From Deltaproteobacteria bacterium (GTDB lineage Bacteria; Bdellovibrionota_C; UBA2361; OMII01), in contig CANIHJ010000001.1 of NCBI GenBank assembly GCA_947467385.1, positions 1 through 49,681 of the forward strand: a DNA stretch of 49,681 nucleotides, written 5' to 3'. This document shows, one piece after another, positions 15,837 to 23,917 of the stretch. The position numbers and the translations under genes are program-made. Below the pieces are notes generated by a model. It searched no databases, was not told the origin of the DNA, and saw only the letters and a program-made list of their open reading frames with translations. Position 1 is the stretch's first letter. Every line of letters starts with the position of its first letter.

Positions 15837-17588
15837 TCACGCGTCGTGCCACCGCCGCTCACCCCGATCATTTGGGTACGCAGTTGGGGCGCACGCAAAT
15901 ACAATTACTTCCCCAATTCCGTCGCGGCGCAGGGCATGCGCCGTCTCCTGAAGCACGGCCACCTCCCGAAGCTCTCCTGGCACAAGCGTTTCATGGCGAT
16001 CAAGCCACTCGCGCCGCGCCACGTATAGCATGGAAGGGTCGCACAGGGGCTCGCTTGCGTCCGGCACCAGGACCCTCACACGACGGTGCAGATAGAGCAT
16101 CATCGGAGCGAAGTAGTCGTCAGAAGGGTCGGCGATGAGCGCTATCTCCTGCCCAGGCTTCACGAGCAGAAGGATCTGCTCGGACATCGAGCTGAATCCG
16201 GTGAGCGATGACTTAAGGACAGATCCCGCCGAGACGAGTATCGTCATCACGGCCGCCATAAGCATCCAGACGCTGCAGTACAGCACTGCAGCGCTGCGCT
16301 TCTGTATCGCAACCACGGCGACGAGAGCCACCAAAAGCACGGTTCCGAGCCTCACGGCAAAAGGTCCGAAGGCAAACTTTACGACCTCCTCAAGCGGATG
16401 AAGGCTCCAGTCTCCCTGCAGCGCAAGGCCGGTCACCACGAGGATGCATACCCCGATAAACGCAAGGAGGATCTCCGCTTTCCTGGCGATCGCCCACAGC
16501 CTTTCGCGAACCGCCGCACCGCCGCGCTCGATGCGCATCGAAAGCACAAGCGCGAGCTGTATCGAAACCAGCGGGAAGATTGGCAGCAGGCTTGCGTGCC
16601 AGCCAGTCCGAATGAGCGACAGGGCGCATACGCCAAAAGCAAGCACCACCAGGGGAAGGAATGCAACGCGAGCCCGGCCTCCAGAGTACGAGACCGTTGG
16701 ATGGCGCGGAAACATTCCTGCCGCCAGGGCAACCACCAAGAGCCCCCATGGGAAGGTGCTTCGAAAGAGAGATACAGCATAGAACCACCACGGCCGGCCA
16801 AGATCTCCCTCCCCACCTAACGGCGCCATGCCATCTCCTGCACGAAGCTGCACATAACGCACAAAAAGCGTCACACCAAGCGCAAGCCAGCCGGCGCTCG
16901 GCCTCACTATCTCCCTCGCGGTCCGGGCGAATCCGGCAACCCACACGCCACCAATGGCTGCAAGACTAATCGGAACGGCAAGCCCCTGCAGGCCTGCAGT
17001 GAGAGTTGCGAGCGCACAGAAGAGCCAAAAGAGGCTGCGATTCCGTGCCGGAATAGCCTGTACATGCCCCAGATCGCCCCGTGCCGGAAGGAGCAGCGCC
17101 GCAATCGCACCCCACACGCAAAAGGATAGCGACATGTCCCCTCGCGCCTGGACCGTCAGCTGCTGAAAGCCGTAGGTCAGCGAGAGAATCCCCGCCGAGA
17201 AGAGCGCGACACGCTCGCAGTGCAGGTCGCTCTCTGTAGTTCGGCTGATGCGCGCCAGGTTGTATCCGGCCAAGGCACAGCATACGAGCACACCGAGTGC
17301 CGTAAGAAGCGAGGGCAGGCGCACTGCCAGCTCAGAGAAGCCGCCTAGCACTATGCCGAACGCGGCGCCTGCCCAATGGTACAAGCCCGGCCGCGGCACC
17401 ATCTGGCCAGGCATATCCGGAATGAGCCAATGTCCCTCCCTCATAATGGTGTCGATCACGGCTGCCTCCCGTGCCTCCATCCCCGAGTGAATCGACCCAA
17501 GACCGAGAAAGGCCACCTGGATGAGAGCGTACGCGCCAAGCGCCACAAGCAGCAGGCGCCACGGGAATTTTTTGGAGGCTCGTTGCAT
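15837..17588 (-). CDS. ArnT/PMT-like membrane glycosyltransferase (GT39/GT83 type)
   Basis: A 583-residue GT-C enzyme with about ten to twelve membrane segments. Near residues 31-42, after the first membrane helix, SIHSGMEAREAAVIDTIM carries the acidic pair typical of ArnT-like transferases, followed by GHWLIPDMPGQMVPRPGLYH and WAGAAFG, the standard first periplasmic loop. In known cases such enzymes move a sugar from undecaprenyl phosphate to lipid A or protein. The C-terminal ~110 residues are soluble (LLVKPGQEIALIADPSDDYF, MLYLHRRVRVLVPDASEP), as in many ArnT-like proteins. It ends 22 bases from mgtC, tail to tail, and starts 73 bases after fbp on the same strand. Confidence 0.85.
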   Translation of the reverse strand: MQRASKKFPWRLLLVALGAYALIQVAFLGLGSIHSGMEAREAAVIDTIMREGHWLIPDMPGQMVPRPGLYHWAGAAFGIVLGGFSELAVRLPSLLTALGVLVCCALAGYNLARISRTTESDLHCERVALFSAGILSLTYGFQQLTVQARGDMSLSFCVWGAIAALLLPARGDLGHVQAIPARNRSLFWLFCALATLTAGLQGLAVPISLAAIGGVWVAGFARTAREIVRPSAGWLALGVTLFVRYVQLRAGDGMAPLGGEGDLGRPWWFYAVSLFRSTFPWGLLVVALAAGMFPRHPTVSYSGGRARVAFLPLVVLAFGVCALSLIRTGWHASLLPIFPLVSIQLALVLSMRIERGGAAVRERLWAIARKAEILLAFIGVCILVVTGLALQGDWSLHPLEEVVKFAFGPFAVRLGTVLLVALVAVVAIQKRSAAVLYCSVWMLMAAVMTILVSAGSVLKSSLTGFSSMSEQILLLVKPGQEIALIADPSDDYFAPMMLYLHRRVRVLVPDASEPLCDPSMLYVARREWLDRHETLVPGELREVAVLQETAHALRRDGIGEVIVFACAPTAYPNDRGERRWHDA

Positions 17589-17661
17589 TCGGAGTACCGG
17601 ACCTTTGCAGGGACTCCGTCATTGTAGCCTTGAGGGAGGCACTCCTCAACTCATGGATTTG

Positions 17662-18663
17662 CTACTCGATTCCGTGCACGAGCTTGCGATAGACCCTAAC
17701 CTCCTGCTCGCTGCCGGCGATGAATGCTGAGCGCTCATGAATATCACCGGGGATAAGCGAGAGCACGTCGTGCGGGCCGTTGATCGCCAGGCCCCCAGCC
17801 TGTTCCGCTATGAACGCAAGGGGCATGCATTCATACAGCAGCCGCAGCCGCCCGGAGGGGCGCCGTGAATCGGTCGGATAGAGGAAGATGCCCCCCTTGC
17901 GCAGCGTGCGGTCGAAATCAGCCACGAGCGAGCCGACGTAGCGCCCCGAGTAGGGAGCCTCGCCTGCGGCAGTTGGCTCCTTGAGCTTGTCAACGAAGGC
18001 CCTAACCCGTTCGCTCCAGTAGCAGGTGTTGCCCTCATTGACGCTGTATATAGAGCCGTTTCTTGGTATCCTGATGTTCTCGTCGGTCAGCACGAACTCG
18101 CCAAGGCTTGGGTCGAGAGTGAATCCGTGGACGCCCGTGCCGGTCGAGTACACAAATGAGGTCTTCGCCCCATACACAGAATACCCAGCAGCAACAATGC
18201 GGGAGCCCGGCTGCAGAAAGTCATCGTGAGAGGCCGGCTTCGAAAGATCCTTTTTTCGAAGAATGCAAAAGATGGTCCCCGTCGGGATGTTTGATCCGAT
18301 GTTTGACGAGCCATCCAGGGGATCGAACGCCAAGACGTACTTGCCCTCCCCGTTCGCGGCCTCAGTTTCTATTACGCTGTCCCGCTCTTCCGAGACGAGA
18401 AGACCGAAATGGCGCGAGGAACTCAAGAGCTCGACGAGAACCTCGTCTGCCTCCTCGTCGAGCATGCGGGTCTCCTCGCCGTGAGAGTTCGTCTTGCCGG
18501 TGTAGCCGTGAAGCCCCTTGAATCCTGCTGTCGCCACCATTTGGCTGATATACTTCATGCCCACGGAGATGGACACGAGCAGGTCAGAGAGCTCTCCAGT
18601 ACTATCGGGATAGAGCCGTCTCTTGGAGTGTATGAAGCGGCTTAAGGTTTGGGTGGGTATCAT
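17662..18663 (-). CDS. fbp: Fructose-1,6-bisphosphatase class I
   Basis: A 333-residue gluconeogenic enzyme removing the 1-phosphate of fructose-1,6-bisphosphate in the cytosol. The metal-binding motif is VLAFDPLDGSSNIGSN, preceded by LVSEERDSVIETE; the substrate region includes SVNEGNTCYW, YSGRYVGSLVADFDRTLRKG and GGIFLYPTDSRRPSGRLRLL with the catalytic-site lysine/arginine set, and LAFIAEQAGGLA near the end. The frame extends 26 codons upstream, but the ATG at 18663 has GAGAGAA just before it and gives the family's normal length. A long leader with hairpins precedes it. Confidence 0.95.
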   Translation of the reverse strand: MIPTQTLSRFIHSKRRLYPDSTGELSDLLVSISVGMKYISQMVATAGFKGLHGYTGKTNSHGEETRMLDEEADEVLVELLSSSRHFGLLVSEERDSVIETEAANGEGKYVLAFDPLDGSSNIGSNIPTGTIFCILRKKDLSKPASHDDFLQPGSRIVAAGYSVYGAKTSFVYSTGTGVHGFTLDPSLGEFVLTDENIRIPRNGSIYSVNEGNTCYWSERVRAFVDKLKEPTAAGEAPYSGRYVGSLVADFDRTLRKGGIFLYPTDSRRPSGRLRLLYECMPLAFIAEQAGGLAINGPHDVLSLIPGDIHERSAFIAGSEQEVRVYRKLVHGIE

Positions 18664-18902
18664 TTCTCTCGCTACCGTTGAAGGGTCGAGGCCCCTGCGT
18701 GGCAGGGAAGCCGACGACGACTCATGCTCACGCGTGAACAAAAGAGCGTGTGTAAATGCCTCCTGCCGCCCCCGAGATCCGCATAGAAGGCTTACTGCGT
18801 GGGCACTGAGCAGGAACGAAAACGGAAACTACTCAAGTTGGACAAGACTCTGAAGCGGTCCACGAGACGGCCGGAACAGTTAGAAGCTCAATCTTGTCCG
18901 CT
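18664..18902 (-). promoter_or_regulatory. Long structured 5' leader of fbp
   Basis: If the promoter at 18909-18937 is used, the fbp mRNA has a leader of about 240 bases. In it, GGACAAGA near the 5' end pairs exactly with TCTTGTCC about 45 bases later (plus-strand 18892-18899 with 18840-18847), enclosing a smaller stem. Nearer the gene, CCCTGC and GCAGGG form a six-pair hairpin with a three-base loop, and TCACGCGTGA is a perfect palindrome. I match it to no known riboswitch class. No convincing ORF occupies the leader. Confidence 0.4.
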
Positions 18903-18908
18903 CTATCC

Positions 18909-18937
18909 ATTATAGAGGACCGCGGTGCAGCGCCCAA
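18909..18937 (-). promoter_or_regulatory. Strong sigma70-like promoter for fbp
   Basis: On the minus strand TTGGGC and a perfect TATAAT are separated by 17 bases. It lies only two bases beyond the T-run of the ntrY terminator, so fbp starts a new transcription unit. Transcription would begin near 18902. Confidence 0.7.
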
Positions 18938-18939
18938 CC

Positions 18940-18977
18940 AAAAAAGCCGCGCAATACCCGGGCAGCTAGGGCGCAGC
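18940..18977 (-). terminator. Intrinsic terminator after ntrY
   Basis: On the minus strand GCTGCGC pairs with GCGCGGC (one G-T pair) and is followed by six T. A second T-run of seven lies just upstream at 18978-18984. It ends the ruvA-ruvB-DUF4390-ntrY unit, about 80 bases after the ntrY stop. The remaining bases from 18978 to 19056 show only a weak extra hairpin. Confidence 0.7.
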
Positions 18978-19056
18978 AAAAAAAGCCAGCTAAGCACCTG
19001 ACACCAGAGGCCTTAGGTACAACAGGTATTTTGCGTAGCCGACTTCGCCAAGGCTC

Positions 19057-21267
19057 CTAAGCCTCGACCGACGCGGATGATATCTTTCGGCGCGTGGTGG
19101 GCTGGGGGTACTGCGGAAGGGTCACTACCATCCGGGTTCCCGACGGGCGGTTATCAAAGACCCGAATCTCGCCCTGGTGGTCTGAGATGATTGTACTCAC
19201 GATCGCAAGTCCCAGGCCCGTCCCGCCCTTCTTCGTGGTGAAGTACGGCTCGAAGATGCGGTTCTTGTCAGCGGCGGGGACTCCCGGCCCATTGTCAGCG
19301 ATCTCAAGCACCGCTCGCGAAACCTTGCGGTCAAACGAGAGCTTAACGTCCACGTGCCGCGCCGGGTTTAATGGTTGGGCGGAGACCGCTGCGGCCGCGT
19401 TGTTAAGCAGGTTTCGGACCACGCCCCGGATCTGCTCCGGGTCAAGCAGCATCTCCGGAATTGTTCCCTCCACCGCAAACGAGAAGGACACCTCCTGGTG
19501 CTCGCGCGTAAAGCTCTGCACCGTGCTGGCGACGAGCCCTGCAAGATCTGTCGGGGTGAACTGCGCGGTTGGCATCCGGCCATACTCCGAGAACTCATTT
19601 GCCAGCCGCTTGATTATCTCCACATGCTCGACGATCGAGCGCGTTGACTCCTCCACCGAGCCCGCCAGCTCGCTCCCCTTGAGCAACCGCTCAAGCCGCT
19701 GCGCCGAGAGCTGCAGCGGTGTCAGGGGATTCTTGATCTCATGCGCTATCCTTCGCGCCACATCCCTCCATGCCGCAAGATGCTGGGAGCGAGAGAGCTC
19801 TGTAACGTCATCAAGCAGGAGAACGTACCCGAGGAAGCTCCCCTCTCCCGCCACGATCCTGCCTGCCGTCGAGACAACGAGAAGCTCCCTTCCCCCGCTC
19901 TCGATCCGTATCTCAGACTCCGCAACCAAAGTCGAGGATTGGCTCTCTCCGTTTGCAAGCGCGTCGAGTAGCGGCCCGATCTTTGCCAGATCTTGCGGCC
20001 GCAGCAGCTCCGAAAGGTGGGACCCAGACCTGAAGTGAACGTGATCAATCTGCAGCAGCGCGCCCGCGGCGCTGTTTACCGTGGTCACGCGCTTCTCGTT
20101 GTCGAGCGCAACGACTCCAACTGCGAGGTTTGCCAGAATCGTCTCGATGAGAACGCCCCGGCGCTCAGCCTCGTCGCGCGAGCGCCGAAGATCCTGGAGC
20201 ATCTGGTTGAACGATGTGACGAGGAAGCCGATCTCGTCATCGCGCATGGGCTCAAGCTGGAAGTCATAGTTTCCGCGCGCCACAGAACGGGTCCCCTCGG
20301 CGAGCCGCTGGATTGGGCCCGTGATCTGCTTTGAGATGAAAAACGCGATCCAGATGGCGCCAAAGAGCGTCAGAAGGTTAAACAGCGCCAGGGTAATGAA
20401 GAAGTTGGACTTCAGGGGATGCTTGAACGATTTTAGCTGCTCGTACTCGGTGAAGGAGTCCTGCACTATACCCTCGGCATGCACTAGCTCCGGATCCATG
20501 CGGTATGATGTGACGACGATGCGCGAGCGAACCGGGTTGTAGCAGCGGATAAATTGGCTTGCTCCACGCTCCTCGATGCGCACCTGCTCGCCGTCCTTAA
20601 GGGCACTCCGTATTGCCTCAAGGTCAAGCGGAGGCTCCGCAAAGGACTCAACTGCGGCCGTGGGGTGGGCAGCTTCGAGCAGCACAGCGCCATCTTTGGA
20701 AACGATCTTTATCGCGTACAGGTCATTTGCCTGGCGGAGGCTCTCAAGGTGCTGCTGGAGGGACGTAAGCGAGTCGCTGTCGAGCACGCTTCGGGGGGCG
20801 AGATCCCCGCGTATCCGTCCAGCCGACGCCTGCACCGAGAACTTGGCGTGGGACATGTATTGGCGGGCGATCGTCATGGCGCCATTAACGGTAGAGTCGA
20901 TCTGGTTGCTGAACCAACCCTCCATAGCCTCGCTGATGAGCCCGCTTGCTACGAGGAACGAGAGCACCATCGGAACAAACGCAATTAAGACGAAAGCCCC
21001 CATGAGCCGCGAGCGCAGGCGCGCGCCAAGTATGCCGCGCCTGCGCTCGAAAATGAGCTTCACGACGTTGCGACCTACGAGCACGACGAGGACCAGGAGC
21101 GCCAGGATATTGAGGTTAACGAGGAAGAAGACAAGCACATTGCTCAGGAACGAGTCGTCCTCAGAGCGCCAGTCCATAATGGCAGAGACGGCCAGAAGCG
21201 CAAACAGCACGCCACACCCGGCAAGAACCCAGCGCAGCTTTCGGACCAGCGAGACGACGGATTTCAT
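19057..21267 (-). CDS. ntrY: NtrY-type membrane sensor histidine kinase
   Basis: A 736-residue inner-membrane kinase. Three membrane helices lie in the first ~110 residues and another at about 293-315 (FFITLALFNLLTLFGAIWIA), with an extracytoplasmic sensing region between. Then come a HAMP domain (ITGPIQRLAEGTRSVARGNY), a PAS-like domain near 380-485 (GVVALDNEKRVTTVNSAAGA), the phospho-acceptor motif AHEIKNPLTPLQLSAQRL with His near 509, and the ATP domain with NLLNNAAAAV, EIADNGPGVP and GGTGLGLAIVS. This order is that of NtrY. The start overlaps the DUF4390 stop by ATGA. No response regulator is adjacent; the nearest is the sigma54 activator at 39981-41387, which may or may not be its partner. 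Confidence 0.92.
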   Translation of the reverse strand: MKSVVSLVRKLRWVLAGCGVLFALLAVSAIMDWRSEDDSFLSNVLVFFLVNLNILALLVLVVLVGRNVVKLIFERRRGILGARLRSRLMGAFVLIAFVPMVLSFLVASGLISEAMEGWFSNQIDSTVNGAMTIARQYMSHAKFSVQASAGRIRGDLAPRSVLDSDSLTSLQQHLESLRQANDLYAIKIVSKDGAVLLEAAHPTAAVESFAEPPLDLEAIRSALKDGEQVRIEERGASQFIRCYNPVRSRIVVTSYRMDPELVHAEGIVQDSFTEYEQLKSFKHPLKSNFFITLALFNLLTLFGAIWIAFFISKQITGPIQRLAEGTRSVARGNYDFQLEPMRDDEIGFLVTSFNQMLQDLRRSRDEAERRGVLIETILANLAVGVVALDNEKRVTTVNSAAGALLQIDHVHFRSGSHLSELLRPQDLAKIGPLLDALANGESQSSTLVAESEIRIESGGRELLVVSTAGRIVAGEGSFLGYVLLLDDVTELSRSQHLAAWRDVARRIAHEIKNPLTPLQLSAQRLERLLKGSELAGSVEESTRSIVEHVEIIKRLANEFSEYGRMPTAQFTPTDLAGLVASTVQSFTREHQEVSFSFAVEGTIPEMLLDPEQIRGVVRNLLNNAAAAVSAQPLNPARHVDVKLSFDRKVSRAVLEIADNGPGVPAADKNRIFEPYFTTKKGGTGLGLAIVSTIISDHQGEIRVFDNRPSGTRMVVTLPQYPQPTTRRKISSASVEA

Positions 21268-21872
21268 CGGATCTCTTCCTGGTCGACAACCCCCTGCCCG
21301 CCTGCCTCCGGCTCAAGCGAGAAGTCGTGCCAGTCCGACACGGACTCAACTACGTTCAAAAGACCGAATGTGAGGAAGCGCGAGAGGTGGGCGAAGGTGC
21401 GGCTTGAGCTGCCGATACAGCGAAAAATTGTCCGGACCGATATGTAGGCTTCTGACTGGCGGGAGAGCCCCACCTCCTCACGCTCAAGAAAAGGGACCGA
21501 AAGCCGGTGCGACACGAGGACCTCCCGCACCGCCTGGTCCCGGCTCGGCACGCCAACAGCCGTGGGGTCTTCCGTGTCCCCGAAGCGATCCGACACGACG
21601 CGGTAGCTTTCGGTAATGCCGTCATACTCAACGTGGTGCATCTCCGAGCGTGGCGACTGGCAATGGTCAAGCCACACAGAGCGGCGGCGGCACAGCCTCA
21701 CCTCAAAGCGCACGCGCGCCTGTTTGCCGGCGCCCAAGCACTCTGCAACTGGCTCCTCAAGTCCAGGAACCCGGATAGTCACTGCGTCCTTCAGGGGCGT
21801 GCTCCAGTTCACAAAAAGGAAATTACCCCCCAGCGAAAGCGCACCAAGAATTATCAGCGCCGCGAATCTCAC
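21264..21872 (-). CDS. DUF4390-like exported protein
   Basis: A 202-residue protein with an N-terminal hydrophobic segment (residues 4-20) that looks like a signal sequence or anchor. The body has the pattern RVRFEVRLCRRRSVWLDHC, then HHVEYDGITESYRVV, like DUF4390, a family found immediately before NtrY-like kinases in other proteobacteria. It may act in the periplasm with the kinase's sensing region; this is inference from position. It starts with a GTG, with GGAG in front, three bases after the ruvB stop and overlaps ntrY by four bases, so the three are translated in series. Three cysteines lie in the mature part. Confidence 0.65.
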   Translation of the reverse strand: MRFAALIILGALSLGGNFLFVNWSTPLKDAVTIRVPGLEEPVAECLGAGKQARVRFEVRLCRRRSVWLDHCQSPRSEMHHVEYDGITESYRVVSDRFGDTEDPTAVGVPSRDQAVREVLVSHRLSVPFLEREEVGLSRQSEAYISVRTIFRCIGSSSRTFAHLSRFLTFGLLNVVESVSDWHDFSLEPEAGGQGVVDQEEIR

Positions 21873-21875
21873 CGG

Positions 21876-23006
21876 CTACTCCTTCGCAAACAGGGATGCC
21901 TGGGCGGAACGCCCTTGGGGGATCTGCTTTCCGAGATGCTCGAAGGCGCGATCGGTCGCCTCACGTCCCCGCTTCGTCCTGGCGATGAACCCCTCCTGCA
22001 GCAGGTAGGGCTCAAAAACATCCTCAAGCGTCTCGGCGTCCTCACCCAGAGCGGCGGCAATAGTCTCAATGCCGACAGGACCACCCGAAAACTTTTCGAT
22101 AATGACCGCAAGGAACGCCCGATCCGTTCGGTCCAGGCCCTTCTCGTCGATCTCAAGAAGCTTAAGGGCCTCCGCCGCGACTTCGCCCGATATGTCGCTC
22201 TTGGCGCACTCCTGGGCGAAGTCTCGCACCCGCTTCAAAAGGCGATTGGCGATGCGCGGAGTGCCGCGGGCACGAGAAGCTATCTCCGAGGCTCCTTCGG
22301 GCGAACACCCGATCTCAAGTATGCTCGCCGAGCGAGACACAATTCGGGTCAACTCGGGCACGGTGTAGAAGTCGAGTCGATGAACTATTCCGAAGCGATC
22401 ACGAAGCGGAGAGGTCAAAAGCCCAGACCGGGTGGTTGCCCCGATCAGGGTGAAGGGCTTGAGCGGTATCTTGATGGAGCGAGCGGCCGGTCCCTGCCCA
22501 ATAACGATGTCGAGCTCGAAATCCTCCATCGCCGGGTAGAGCACCTCCTCAACGACGTGCGAGAGTCGGTGAATTTCATCGATAAAGAGCACATCGCGCT
22601 CTCCAAGCGACGTGAGGATCGCGGCAAGGTCTCCTGGCCGCTCGATAGCGGGCCCGGAGGTGCTTTTAAAACCAACCCCGATCTCTCCCGCTATGATGCG
22701 CGCAAGGGAGGTCTTGCCCAATCCGGGCGGGCCGTGGAGCAGCACGTGGTCGAGCGGGTCGCCGCGCCTTTTGCTGGCATTGCAGGCGATCTGGAGGTTG
22801 CTGCGGACGTGGTCCTGGCCGACGTACTCATCAAAGCGGCTCGGCCGAAGGGAACTAACGAGAAGCTCCTCCTCGTCGATCCTCGCCGCCGCGCCTGCAG
22901 CCGTCCCTGTCGGGGCGTCCGGGGCGGCATCCACGAGCGAGCCCCACATCTCAACTTCATCCGAGAGCGACTGCGATTCGGTTGTTGACTTGTCCCTGCC
23001 TGCCAT
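21876..23006 (-). CDS. ruvB: Holliday junction branch migration helicase RuvB
   Basis: A 376-residue AAA+ motor that, with RuvA, drives branch migration of Holliday junctions. Key parts are [20 protein letters not shown], Walker [19 protein letters not shown], Walker [21 protein letters not shown], sensor [18 protein letters not shown] with the arginine finger, and the winged-helix end ([37 protein letters not shown]). It has about 40 more N-terminal residues than usual, acidic and low in complexity; a start at an internal methionine is possible since no clear ribosome site is visible. It lies 164 bases after ruvA on the same strand. Confidence 0.96.
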   Translation of the reverse strand: MAGRDKSTTESQSLSDEVEMWGSLVDAAPDAPTGTAAGAAARIDEEELLVSSLRPSRFDEYVGQDHVRSNLQIACNASKRRGDPLDHVLLHGPPGLGKTSLARIIAGEIGVGFKSTSGPAIERPGDLAAILTSLGERDVLFIDEIHRLSHVVEEVLYPAMEDFELDIVIGQGPAARSIKIPLKPFTLIGATTRSGLLTSPLRDRFGIVHRLDFYTVPELTRIVSRSASILEIGCSPEGASEIASRARGTPRIANRLLKRVRDFAQECAKSDISGEVAAEALKLLEIDEKGLDRTDRAFLAVIIEKFSGGPVGIETIAAALGEDAETLEDVFEPYLLQEGFIARTKRGREATDRAFEHLGKQIPQGRSAQASLFAKE

Positions 23007-23170
23007 ACTGCTTTAAGTTCTTTGGGGCTTTCCGCCGCCAAGCGCGCCGCGCTCCTGCGCGCCCACTGAGCTTCCCGCCTAACCCCGCTATACTACACGG
23101 ACATCACTCGAACGAACAGTCTCGTTTCACCCACTCGGCGCAAAATAAGCCTGTCGTTTCAGGTTTTTAG

Positions 23171-23788
23171 CTAGACGTGTCGAAGCGCCTCACGAACGAT
23201 GTCCCCGACATCCTCAAGACTCGGCATGCTCGCCAGCGCCTGGGAAACGGCGCTTTCGGCATCCTTTCGGCCAAAGCCTAGCACCGCGAGAGCCGACACT
23301 GCATCGCCCGCAAGCGTTGCCCCCGCGCGGTTCGGGGCCGAATCAACCGCAACCATGGTGTGCAGGGATGACGACCTCTCCCCGGCCATATTTGCGACGA
23401 GATCCTTGAGCTCGACGACTATGCGCTCGGCCTTCTTCTTGCCGACGCCCTTAATCGCCATGAGGGCCCGAACATCCCCCGAACCGATGGCCCGCAAAAG
23501 ATCTCGAATAGCGACGTTCGACAGCACGTCGACCGACGACCGCGGCCCCATGCCGGAAACCCGATTGAGGAGAAGGAACATCTGCTTTTCAGCGTGCGAA
23601 TCGAACCCAAACAAGCGAATGGCGTCTTCACGGACGTCAGTGTAAACACTCAGGGTAGCCTTATCCCCGACAGCCAAGCGAGAGAGGGCCTGAGAGGTAC
23701 AGATGACCTCATACCCTACCCCTGAAATATCTATGGTCACCGTATCGGCGTCTATCTCAGCAACTTCACCGACTAATCTGCTAATCAT
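23171..23788 (-). CDS. ruvA: Holliday junction DNA helicase subunit RuvA
   Basis: A 205-residue junction-binding protein that forms tetramers holding the four DNA arms. The OB-fold starts MISRLVGEVAEID with VGYEVICTSQAL; two helix-hairpin-helix regions follow (FLLLNRVSGMGPRSSVDVL and ALMAIKGVGKKKAERIVVEL), and the C-terminal RuvB-binding domain is SALAVLGFGRKDAESAVSQA. AGGT precedes the ATG. ruvC is not adjacent. The 164 bases to ruvB hold a weak CCTG/CAGG hairpin and no clear promoter that I trust. Confidence 0.96.
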   Translation of the reverse strand: MISRLVGEVAEIDADTVTIDISGVGYEVICTSQALSRLAVGDKATLSVYTDVREDAIRLFGFDSHAEKQMFLLLNRVSGMGPRSSVDVLSNVAIRDLLRAIGSGDVRALMAIKGVGKKKAERIVVELKDLVANMAGERSSSLHTMVAVDSAPNRAGATLAGDAVSALAVLGFGRKDAESAVSQALASMPSLEDVGDIVREALRHV

Positions 23789-23917
23789 ACCTGCCCGTCG
23801 CCCAGCGGCTTACCGCATTAGTTTCTGTGTGCGTTCTTCCCGCTATCCTTATCACCCCAACGATCCCGTGTCTTGCTACAATTCAGCGCGCGGGGCGAGG
23901 TTTCCCGGTTCTTAGCT

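Noticed and set aside
21507-22988. A 493-codon open frame on the plus strand
   Set aside because: It is antisense to DUF4390 and ruvB and arises from GC-rich codon use; it is rich in Arg and low in order, with no recognisable domain.
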